Shown: positions 1-5,842 of the stretch, piece by piece
How the letters are laid out: every line of letters starts with the position of its first letter
Numbering within the stretch: the stretch's first letter is position 1
NCBI GenBank assembly: GCA_002307905.1
Contig: DBUL01000037.1
Span: 28,279-34,808 of the forward strand
Length of the DNA stretch: 6,530 bases
Direction of reading: 5' to 3'
Source: Rhizobiaceae bacterium UBA1291
GTDB lineage: Bacteria; Pseudomonadota; Alphaproteobacteria; Rhizobiales; Rhizobiaceae
Program-made: the position numbers and the translations under genes
Notes under the pieces: generated by a model
Seen by the model: the letters and a program-made list of their open reading frames with translations, nothing else
What the model was told of the DNA's origin: nothing
The model's database searches: none

Positions 1-6
1 CGCGGG

Positions 7-1941
7 CTATGGCGGGGCCCCTCCGCCACCGCCGCCACCGCCGCCGCCGGAGGAGCCCCCGCCGGAGGAGAAACCGGACGACGAGCTTTTGGGCGGGGCC
101 GGGATGGTGGAGGCGATCGTCGAGGCCATGGCGGACGAGAAGCCGCCGATCCGGCCGCCGAAATCGCCGGGATGGGCGCCGTGATACCAGGCCGGCTGAT
201 AGCTTGCGGCAGCAGCCCCAGCAGCCGCCGAGGCGAGCCAGGTCTCGAAGGTGCGCGTCCAGGGTTTTTCGACGCCAAGCGCCACCGCATAGGGCAGAAG
301 CGTCTCGAAATGCTGCGGCGACATCTTTGGCGCGCCCCGCATGTTCAAGCGGTCCTTCTCCGCGAGCGTCATATAGGTGCGCAGGCCCTCGATGCCGTCC
401 ATGAGTTTGCGCCCGACCGGCGTCGGCGCGCCCATCAGGAAGAAGAACAGGGCATTGAGCAGCACGATACCGCCGACGCCGATCAGCGCGGGGATCTGGT
501 GGGTCTCGGCAAAGTCGATGAAGACGGCCAGGAGATAGAAGCCGGCCATGGCCAACGCCACGAAGCCGAGGATGGCCAAGCCGACGATCGAGATGATACG
601 GACGATCAGTGGCGAACCCCGCTGCACGCCTGCACCAAGACGGACCGCAAAAAACGCCATGAACAGTCCAACCATGATCGGTGCAAAAAGGAGACCGATC
701 GTGTCTTCGGTCAGCGACCCGAAGATCAGCAGGACAGCGAGTGCCGCGACACTGAGAACGACCCCGCCGACAATGTGACCGATGTTGGCCCGATAGTATT
801 TGCCGCTGTGTTCCTTTTCGATCGCGCTGCGGAATTTCTTGCCCACGGTCTGGACCCGTTTGCCATTCGCCTTGTCGATCGTCAGGCTGTTCCCAGGCTC
901 GCCAAGTGAGGCGATCAGGCTCGCCTGACCGGCCGGAAGCTTGCCGGCCACCGGTTTATCGGTGCGATGGACGACGATCGCCTTGTCAAGATCATCGAGC
1001 ACGACGTAGCCCTTGACCGCAAGGTCGAGCAGCGAGGCCGACAGCGCCGTCCAGCCTTCACCGGAAAAACCCTTGTTGTCGATGTAATTGACCAAAGCCG
1101 GGGAAATGCCGTCGGGCGGATCCCAGCGCGGTACCATGACGCCTGCGGCAGGATCACGGCCAACAGCCATCCATGACCGCAGATAATAGATGAAGACCGC
1201 GGCAAGACCGCCGAGCCCGAGGATGGCGTTGATGTTGTCGCGCAGCCACCACAAGATGCCCTGCTCGCGAGACGGCGCTGAGACGGTTCCTTTGGGCAGA
1301 CCGACGACGATCGTCAGACCCTCGCCGATGCCGAGACGTTGGGTGGTTTCGAAATAGGGTCCCTCCGCCGTCAATTCATAACGCGCATCGGTGGCGGTCG
1401 ACCCCATGTATCCGGTGTAATAGGCCACCTGCGTGGGCCGGACGCCGCCCGGCAGCGTCACGCTGGCAGAAGCATTCAGGATGGGAAAACGCCAGCCGTT
1501 GCCGGTGACGTTCCAGTATAGTTCGTCATGATCTTCGAAATAACGGATCTGCCGCCCGGTCGTATAGGTGATGGTGTAGGTGTAGTCACCGGGGTTGAGG
1601 AAAACGTCGGCGGAGCCCGCATAGATTCGGATCCCGCCGGCGATGCTCTCGGTGTGGTACTCCTCCGGCGCGCCATCGCGCTCGACCGAGACGAGGTCGA
1701 AATCCACCTCGACACGACGGCCCGAAGCATCCTCGGCATAAAGCGGGAAGTCGCGGAATATGCCCCGCTTGATCTCCTGGCCTTCGGCGGCGACCTCTAT
1801 GGTCTCGGTTACCGTCAGAGTGCCGTCAGCCGCTACATCGATATTGGCGTGATAGTCGCGGATGACCTCGGCGGCCAAGGATTGACTGGCCGCAGCGACA
1901 AGGACGAGGACTGCTGTCAGCAGGCGGAGCACCATATTCAT
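7..1941 (-). CDS. DUF2207 domain-containing membrane protein
   Basis: Predicted envelope protein of 644 residues, molecular function unknown. Residues 1-24 form a signal peptide (Leu/Val/Ala core, likely cleavage after SLAA). Residues 25 to about 220 are a beta-rich exported domain typical of DUF2207, with the family-like RGIFRDFP (59-66) and LYWNVTGNGW (141-150) stretches. A membrane segment at about 238-254 is followed by a soluble part (about 260-385) containing RWDPPDGISPALVNYI (272-287), also typical of the family. Further hydrophobic segments lie near 387-407, 413-435, 447-473 and 484-504. The tail is low complexity: Ser/Gly from 619, then an unbroken Gly run (632-641) ending APP. Many family members end in Gly followed by an aromatic residue, so the APP end is slightly unusual. 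The start is the first of two ATGs two codons apart, 5 bases after the aroA stop, with only a weak ribosome site. It is probably co-transcribed with aroA and lemA. Family assignment is firm; role is not known. Confidence 0.9.
   Translation of the reverse strand: MNMVLRLLTAVLVLVAAASQSLAAEVIRDYHANIDVAADGTLTVTETIEVAAEGQEIKRGIFRDFPLYAEDASGRRVEVDFDLVSVERDGAPEEYHTESIAGGIRIYAGSADVFLNPGDYTYTITYTTGRQIRYFEDHDELYWNVTGNGWRFPILNASASVTLPGGVRPTQVAYYTGYMGSTATDARYELTAEGPYFETTQRLGIGEGLTIVVGLPKGTVSAPSREQGILWWLRDNINAILGLGGLAAVFIYYLRSWMAVGRDPAAGVMVPRWDPPDGISPALVNYIDNKGFSGEGWTALSASLLDLAVKGYVVLDDLDKAIVVHRTDKPVAGKLPAGQASLIASLGEPGNSLTIDKANGKRVQTVGKKFRSAIEKEHSGKYYRANIGHIVGGVVLSVAALAVLLIFGSLTEDTIGLLFAPIMVGLFMAFFAVRLGAGVQRGSPLIVRIISIVGLAILGFVALAMAGFYLLAVFIDFAETHQIPALIGVGGIVLLNALFFFLMGAPTPVGRKLMDGIEGLRTYMTLAEKDRLNMRGAPKMSPQHFETLLPYAVALGVEKPWTRTFETWLASAAAGAAAASYQPAWYHGAHPGDFGGRIGGFSSAMASTIASTIPAPPKSSSSGFSSGGGSSGGGGGGGGGGAPP
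24..50. repeat. GCC/GGC triplet repeat coding the poly-Gly tail
   Basis: On the plus strand this reads as CCG/CCA/GCC triplets, in phase with the DUF2207 gene, and encodes the C-terminal glycine run. It is a simple-sequence tract prone to gain or loss of triplets, which would lengthen or shorten the tail without a frameshift. Only low complexity is visible here; no known repeat family. Confidence 0.6.
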
Positions 1942-1946
1942 GACGT

Positions 1947-3203
1947 CTATCCGTGTTTGAGCTCGACGCCGAGCGAGGCCAGCGCATCCCAGTAGCCGGG
2001 ATAGGTCTTGGCGACGCAGCCGGGGTCGAGAATGGTGATGTCGCGGATCTTCAGGCCAGCGAGTGCAAAGCTCATCGCGATCCGATGATCGGCAAAGGTG
2101 TCGATCTCGGCGGGAAGGCTCTGGCCGACAAGTGCCGGATCGGAATGGACGATCAGGTCGTCGCCCTCCTCAACCGCCAGACCTTCGCGGATACTGTTGA
2201 GCCCGGTCGAGAGCGCCCGGATGCGGTCGCACTCCTTGACGCGGAGATTGGCTATCCCAACGAAGCGAACCGGCGTCTGGTTAAAGGCAGCCAATACAGC
2301 TATCGTCGGAATGGCATCCTGCATCTGCGAGCCGTCGACCACGGCGGGCATGCGCGGGAAAGCGGCGATCACGTCATGGGCTCTGGCGTCAGGCTGGGTG
2401 AAATCCTCCGCTGCCGTCCCGATATCCACGGCGCCGCCGGTCAGAACCGCCGCCGCCCAGAGATAGGTAGCCGCCGAGGCATCGGGTTCGATGTGGAAGT
2501 CCGTCGCGACATAGCCCGTCGGCTCGATGCGCCAGGAGGAAGGGGTCGGCTGGCTAACCGAGGCGCCGAAGGCGCGCATGGCGGCAAGCGTAAGGTCGAT
2601 ATAGCCGCGCGCACCGATATCGGCCCCGGCAAGCTCGATCTCGAAGGCCTCCGAGCCGCAGGCAGCGGCCATCTGCAAGGCGGAGACATATTGGCTGGAA
2701 AGGCCGGCGTCGATCACGACCTTGTTGGCGGCGAAACTCCCGGTCGCGTCGATGGTCACCGGTGGGCAACCGCTCGGCGCCTCGATTGCGACGCCGAGCG
2801 ATTTCAAAGCCTCGACCAGCGGCTTGATCGGCCGCTTGCGCATGTGCTCGTCACCGTCGACAACATAGCGGCCTCGGCCAAGCGCGAGCGCGGCCGTCAG
2901 GAAACGCGTGGCGGTTCCGGCATTGCCCAGAAAGAGCGGCGCTGCCGGCGGCTTGAGTTCGCCGGTGCCGGTAACGACGAAGGTCGTCGCATCTGGCTCT
3001 TCGACGGTGACGCCCATGGCGCGCAGCGCTTCCGCCATGTAGCGCGTGTCGTCGCTCTTCAGCGCGCCAGTCAACCGGCTCGTGCCCCGGGCGAGGCCGG
3101 CAAGCAGTAGCGCACGGTTGGTGATCGACTTGGAGCCCGGCGGATTGACGCGCCCGCAAAGCGGGCGGCCGGGCGGAAGGATGGTTACTCTGTCGGTTTT
3201 CAT
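1947..3203 (-). CDS. aroA: 3-phosphoshikimate 1-carboxyvinyltransferase (EPSP synthase)
   Basis: Transfers the enolpyruvyl group of PEP to shikimate 3-phosphate, the sixth step of the shikimate pathway, in the cytoplasm. All 418 residues align by eye with E. coli AroA. Landmarks are PGSKSITNRAL (22-32; K25, R30), FLGNAGTATR (91-100), KRPI (123-126), GLSSQYVSAL (167-176; the S-S-Q of shikimate-phosphate binding), D296 in MQDAIPT (catalytic Asp), RVKECDR (321-327; E324, R327), DHRIAM (372-377) and AKTYP (398-402; K399). These resemble class I enzymes; the CP4-type class II motif GNAATGCR is absent. Gly96 is kept but the residue after Arg100 is Phe, where E. coli has Pro101. No catalytic residue is missing, so the protein should be active. 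The start follows lemA by 33 bases with a weak ribosome site; no other Met precedes the active-site Lys. The gene sits between lemA and the DUF2207 gene, likely in the same transcript. A second, class II aroA elsewhere in the genome is possible. Confidence 0.94.
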   Translation of the reverse strand: MKTDRVTILPPGRPLCGRVNPPGSKSITNRALLLAGLARGTSRLTGALKSDDTRYMAEALRAMGVTVEEPDATTFVVTGTGELKPPAAPLFLGNAGTATRFLTAALALGRGRYVVDGDEHMRKRPIKPLVEALKSLGVAIEAPSGCPPVTIDATGSFAANKVVIDAGLSSQYVSALQMAAACGSEAFEIELAGADIGARGYIDLTLAAMRAFGASVSQPTPSSWRIEPTGYVATDFHIEPDASAATYLWAAAVLTGGAVDIGTAAEDFTQPDARAHDVIAAFPRMPAVVDGSQMQDAIPTIAVLAAFNQTPVRFVGIANLRVKECDRIRALSTGLNSIREGLAVEEGDDLIVHSDPALVGQSLPAEIDTFADHRIAMSFALAGLKIRDITILDPGCVAKTYPGYWDALASLGVELKHG

Positions 3204-3236
3204 GCTGAGCTCAAGGCGGACAATACAGGCCCGCGT

Positions 3237-3788
3237 CTAGAATTTCACGCTCGGAACGGCGCGGTCGGCATCGTTGGCGATCTCGAAATAGCCGGCCTTG
3301 GAGAAGCCGAATTGGCGGGCGACCATATTGGACGGGAAGCTGTCAACCTTGACGTTCAGGTCGCGGGCAGCACCATTGTAATAGCGCCGCGACATCTGGA
3401 TCTCGCCTTCGATGGTATCGAGCGAACGGTGCAGCTCCATGAAATTCTCGTTGGCTTTCAGTTCGGGATAGGCTTCCGCGAGAGCGACGATCTTGCCGAG
3501 CGCTTGGCCGAGAAGTCCTTCGGCAGCCGCACGCCCCGCTACATCGCCTGCCGGCACGGCCTGGGCGCGGTTCCTGAGTTCTACTACTTCTTCGAAGGTC
3601 GCTTTCTCGTGCGCGGCATAGCCCTTGACCGTCTCGATCAGGTTAGGGATGAGGTCGGCGCGGCGCTTCAACTGGACGTCAATGCCGGACCAAGCCTCCT
3701 CGGTCATCTGGCGCGACTTGACGAGTCCGTTGTAGATGAAGACTGCATAAAGTGCGACGACAACGAGAATAGCAAGAATAGTATACAT
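3237..3788 (-). CDS. LemA family protein
   Basis: Small membrane-anchored protein of 183 residues, a normal LemA length. Residues 1-20 are one hydrophobic segment, best read as an uncleaved N-terminal anchor with the rest outside the cytoplasm. The LemA core follows: YNGLVKSRQM (19-28), EAWSGIDVQLKRRADLIPNL (31-50), VKGYAAHE (54-61), LKANENFMELHRSLDTIEGEI (from 110), RRYYNGAARDLN (134-145) and FPSNMVARQFGFSKAGYFEI (151-170). The fold is a long antiparallel helical bundle; the biochemical role is unknown, though LemA genes often lie next to DUF2207 or TPM-domain genes, which suggests work at the cell envelope. Here a DUF2207 gene is two genes downstream, with aroA between. The ATG is supported by a GGAG 7 bases upstream. 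A 68-base gap to the preceding gene leaves room for a local promoter, but none is convincing. Confidence 0.94.
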   Translation of the reverse strand: MYTILAILVVVALYAVFIYNGLVKSRQMTEEAWSGIDVQLKRRADLIPNLIETVKGYAAHEKATFEEVVELRNRAQAVPAGDVAGRAAAEGLLGQALGKIVALAEAYPELKANENFMELHRSLDTIEGEIQMSRRYYNGAARDLNVKVDSFPSNMVARQFGFSKAGYFEIANDADRAVPSVKF

Positions 3789-3795
3789 GGTGATG

Positions 3796-3799
3796 CTCC
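3796..3799 (-). promoter_or_regulatory. Ribosome binding site of the lemA gene
   Basis: Minus-strand GGAG with a 7-base spacer to the ATG at 3788. It is the clearest Shine-Dalgarno site among the five minus-strand genes and fixes the LemA start. Confidence 0.6.
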
Positions 3800-3856
3800 A
3801 GCCGGTCCAATATTGAGGCGACCTTAGGCGCTCGGCCGGAGAAAGTCATCCCCGGA

Positions 3857-4600
3857 TCACGGGCGCGCGCTGTCATCCCCATTGAATGCGGCAGACACCG
3901 GCCCCTCTGCTTCGGTCAATTCGACAAGCGCCAACTCCTGTCCGGGCAACACCATGCGCATATAGGCGTGGGTCAACATCAGCAAGACCAGATGGGCGAT
4001 CGAACCGGCGGCAGCAACCTGCATGAGCATTTGGCTTGCGGCCGGATCAGCGAAGCCATCGACCGGAGTGATGCTGACGATCTGCCCGAGACCGTAGGCA
4101 AGGGAGCCCGACAACACTATGCCGGCGGGATACCAGGGGAAAGCCGAGACCGGTCGCGTCTCCTGCGTGGCTGAAAACGCTTCAAGATCCACCAGAGTGA
4201 AGAGCGACATCCAGAGATTGGCGATCGGCACAAGGAAGCCGGCAACGGCCACCCACGGCGAATAACGGACACTTTGCCGACGCACCGCGCGCGCCAGCGT
4301 GACGGAAAGCCAGATCCAGCGGAGGAAAAACAGGATGGTGAGGACCACAAGCACGATCAGGCAGAGATCGAACACGCCCGATGCGGTCAATATCACCTGA
4401 AACAGCTCGCTCTCGACGCCAGTGCGAAAGGCCGAGCCGGTTTGCTCGATAACATAGCTGACGAAGCCGATGTAGAGATAGAAGCCGACCGAAACAATCA
4501 GCATCAGGCCGCTGAGCCATGCACACACGTTCCAGGCACGGCGAGCCCCTGTCAGCCCGAGGGCCAGAGACCTGGCCGACAGGTGCCGGCCTTTGCTCAT
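3857..4600 (-). CDS. DUF4328-type multi-pass membrane protein
   Basis: Predicted inner-membrane protein of 247 residues, function unknown. About five hydrophobic segments are visible: near 26-50, 69-93, 115-137, 155-177 and 190-213. The most telling part is [18 protein letters not shown] (113-130), which fits the DUF4328 pattern of an aromatic-Ser-Pro-Trp entry followed by a hydrophobic stretch with Pro-Ile-Ala-Asn-Leu-Trp. The N-terminus is short and basic (about 22 residues) and the C-terminus is an acidic, likely disordered tail (from about 224). The ATG overlaps the glyQ stop as ATGA, so translation is probably coupled to glyQ; a weak AAGG lies 4 bases upstream (4605-4608). The following lemA gene starts 68 bases on. 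Assignment rests on motif recognition only: the DUF4328 name is likely but could be replaced by a plain hypothetical membrane protein. Confidence 0.8.
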   Translation of the reverse strand: MSKGRHLSARSLALGLTGARRAWNVCAWLSGLMLIVSVGFYLYIGFVSYVIEQTGSAFRTGVESELFQVILTASGVFDLCLIVLVVLTILFFLRWIWLSVTLARAVRRQSVRYSPWVAVAGFLVPIANLWMSLFTLVDLEAFSATQETRPVSAFPWYPAGIVLSGSLAYGLGQIVSITPVDGFADPAASQMLMQVAAAGSIAHLVLLMLTHAYMRMVLPGQELALVELTEAEGPVSAAFNGDDSARP

Positions 4601-5556
4601 GCAGCCTTGCCGAAATTCACCCCACCGGCATCGGTCAGCAGGAAGGCTTCACCACAGGCCTTGGCCAGCGTACGCACCCGCAGGATGTAGCTCTGGCGCT
4701 CGGTCACCGAAATGACCCCACGGGCGTCGAGCAGGTTGAAGACATGGGAAGCCTTGATGCACTGGTCATAGGCCGGGAAGACGCATTTGTGCAGGCGCTG
4801 ATTGTCGTTTTCGCCCGGAGCGCCGGCGGCCAAGAGTGCCAGGCATTCCTTCTCGGCATCAATGAAATGCCGGTGCAGCATTTCGGTATTGGCAAACTCG
4901 AAATTGTGCCGCGAATATTCCTGCTCGGCCTGCAGGAAGACTTCTCCATAGGAGATCTTCTCGTCGCCTTCGCGGCCGTTGAAGTTGAGGTCGTAGACGT
5001 TGTCGACACCCTGCACATACATGGCGAGCCGCTCCAGACCATAGGTCAGCTCGCCGGCAACCGGCGAGCATTCAATGCCGCAGACCTGCTGGAAGTAGGT
5101 GAACTGCGAGACTTCCATTCCGTCGCACCAGCATTCCCAGCCAAGGCCCCAGGCGCCAAGCGTCGGGCTTTCCCAGTCGTCCTCGACGAAGCGGATGTCG
5201 TGCAGCAGCGGATCGAGGCCGATGGCGGCCAGCGAGCCGAGATAAAGCTCCTGCAGGTTCGACGGGTTCGGCTTCAGGATGACCTGATACTGGTAATAGT
5301 GCTGAAGACGGTTCGGATTTTCACCGTAACGGCCATCGGAGGGACGGCGCGACGGCTGGACGTAGGCGGCCTTCCAAGGCTTGGGGCCGAGCGCACGCAG
5401 CGTCGTTGCCGGATGGAAGGTGCCGGCGCCCACTTCCATGTCGTAGGGCTGGAGAACCGCGCAACCCTTGTCGGCCCAATAGTTGTGCAGCGTCAGGATC
5501 AGGGCCTGGAACGAGCGCTTGGGGTCCATGTGCGGGGCGAGGCTGGTCTCGGTCAT
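4597..5556 (-). CDS. glyQ: Glycyl-tRNA synthetase alpha subunit
   Basis: Catalytic alpha chain of the bacterial alpha2-beta2 glycyl-tRNA synthetase, which activates glycine with ATP and charges tRNA-Gly in the cytoplasm. With this start it has 319 residues, close to the family's roughly 300. Clear landmarks, numbered from this Met, are [12 protein letters not shown] (21-32), [19 protein letters not shown] (40-58), [20 protein letters not shown] (65-84), [20 protein letters not shown] (128-147), [15 protein letters not shown] (148-162) and [20 protein letters not shown] (171-190). The reading frame stays open to 5694, but that first ATG lies in the predicted promoter, so it is rejected. ATGs at 5568 (323 residues), 5556 and 5529 remain; no strong ribosome site decides between them. 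I chose 5556 because the resulting short N-terminus before DPKRSF resembles related proteins as I recall them. The stop overlaps the next gene (ATGA). The beta-subunit gene glyS is absent from the window. Confidence 0.95.
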   Translation of the reverse strand: MTETSLAPHMDPKRSFQALILTLHNYWADKGCAVLQPYDMEVGAGTFHPATTLRALGPKPWKAAYVQPSRRPSDGRYGENPNRLQHYYQYQVILKPNPSNLQELYLGSLAAIGLDPLLHDIRFVEDDWESPTLGAWGLGWECWCDGMEVSQFTYFQQVCGIECSPVAGELTYGLERLAMYVQGVDNVYDLNFNGREGDEKISYGEVFLQAEQEYSRHNFEFANTEMLHRHFIDAEKECLALLAAGAPGENDNQRLHKCVFPAYDQCIKASHVFNLLDARGVISVTERQSYILRVRTLAKACGEAFLLTDAGGVNFGKAA

Positions 5557-5589
5557 GGGATTTGTCATCCGGAATTTGTCTTCGAGGGT

Positions 5590-5614
5590 CGCCCGTCTGG
5601 TGCCACGACGGGCG
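5590..5614 (-). promoter_or_regulatory. Hairpin in the predicted glyQ leader
   Basis: A perfect 8-base inverted repeat (CGCCCGTC at 5590-5597 and GACGGGCG at 5607-5614) with a 9-base loop. It is GC-rich and should be stable in RNA. It ends 21 bases upstream of the ATG at 5568 and lies inside the predicted leader transcript. It is flanked by a 7-base direct repeat, GAGGGTC on the plus strand, at 5584-5590 and 5617-5623. No T run follows in either direction, so it is not a classical terminator. A role in glyQ translation or attenuation is inference. Confidence 0.45.
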
Positions 5615-5664
5615 CAGAGGGTCAAGGTTTTTGAAGCGCGCGGCTCCGGCGGTTCGCGGGCAAG

Positions 5665-5694
5665 AGTATAGCCTATGCTCCGCGCGCGCCCCAA
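5665..5694 (-). promoter_or_regulatory. Candidate sigma-70 type promoter of glyQ
   Basis: On the minus strand, -35 TTGGGG (5694-5689, three of six consensus bases including TTG), an 18-base spacer, and -10 TATACT (5670-5665, five of six). Transcription would start near 5658, giving a leader of about 90-100 bases before glyQ. Its position explains why the ATG at 5694 cannot be the start of glyQ translation from this promoter. The match is good but unproven. Confidence 0.5.
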
Positions 5695-5768
5695 CTTGAA
5701 GCAACTGACCGTTGCCGATACCGTAGACTCGTTTGGGTCGTCGATTCTTCACTTGCGTTGACCCCGCT

Positions 5769-5802
5769 TCAAAGCCTAGAACGCCTCGCTCAAAGTCTAG
5801 AA
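5769..5802. repeat. Tandem 13-base direct repeat upstream of the glycosyltransferase gene
   Basis: TCAAAGCCTAGAA at 5769-5781 and TCAAAGTCTAGAA at 5790-5802: 12 of 13 bases identical, 21 bases from start to start, which is two helical turns. The second copy ends 40 bases before the ATG at 5843. Two same-face sites in front of a gene suit binding by a regulator, but no known operator is recognised. Confidence 0.45.
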
Positions 5803-5830
5803 GTCGTTGAGCTGGCAAGAAGGACAGATT

Positions 5831-5834
5831 GGAG
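5831..5834 (+). promoter_or_regulatory. Ribosome binding site of the glycosyltransferase gene
   Basis: GGAG with an 8-base spacer to the ATG at 5843. It supports that start codon, which is also where the beta-strand MIKVFIGYD of the protein begins. Confidence 0.65.
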
Positions 5835-5842
5835 TACATTCC

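Larger units (their letters stand above)
5557..5842. other. Divergent intergenic region between glyQ and the glycosyltransferase gene
   Basis: The largest non-coding stretch in the window. It holds a likely glyQ promoter and its leader with a hairpin on the left side, and a pair of direct repeats plus a good ribosome site for the glycosyltransferase gene on the right. No tRNA, small gene or terminator with a T run is visible. Confidence 0.7.

Noticed and set aside
172..909. Plus-strand reading frame of 245 codons opposite the DUF2207 gene
   Set aside because: Antisense to well-supported coding sequence, low-complexity charged composition, no convincing ribosome site or family motif.
1953..3110. 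Plus-strand reading frame of 385 codons opposite aroA
   Set aside because: It is a high-GC antisense shadow: its composition is rich in Arg, Gly and Asp, it shows no family motif, and the opposite strand encodes a complete, conserved AroA.
3206..3213. TGAGCTCA palindrome just before the aroA start
   Set aside because: An isolated 8-base palindrome in a 33-base gap has no further support as an operator or terminator.
3821..3849. ATGACT-17-TAAGGT as a promoter in front of lemA (minus strand)
   Set aside because: Only four and three of six consensus bases match, which is near chance level; an internal promoter remains possible but is not shown.
5590..5614. T-box riboswitch controlling glyQ, suggested by a GGC triplet and a UGG in the loop
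   Set aside because: The rest of a T-box (conserved T-box sequence, antiterminator and terminator with U run) is missing, and the short loop match is easily chance. T-boxes are not expected in this group.
4519..5634. Plus-strand reading frame of 371 codons opposite glyQ
   Set aside because: It covers the complement of glyQ and part of its promoter region, with no recognisable motif. The minus-strand GlyQ is unmistakable.
5557..5694. Extension of GlyQ to the ATG at 5694
   Set aside because: The extra N-terminal residues have no counterpart in the family, and the ATG lies within the predicted -35 box and upstream of the likely transcription start.
5758..5786. TTGACC as a -35 box for the glycosyltransferase gene
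   Set aside because: No acceptable -10 box lies 16-18 bases downstream; the TAGAAC match is only 14 bases away.
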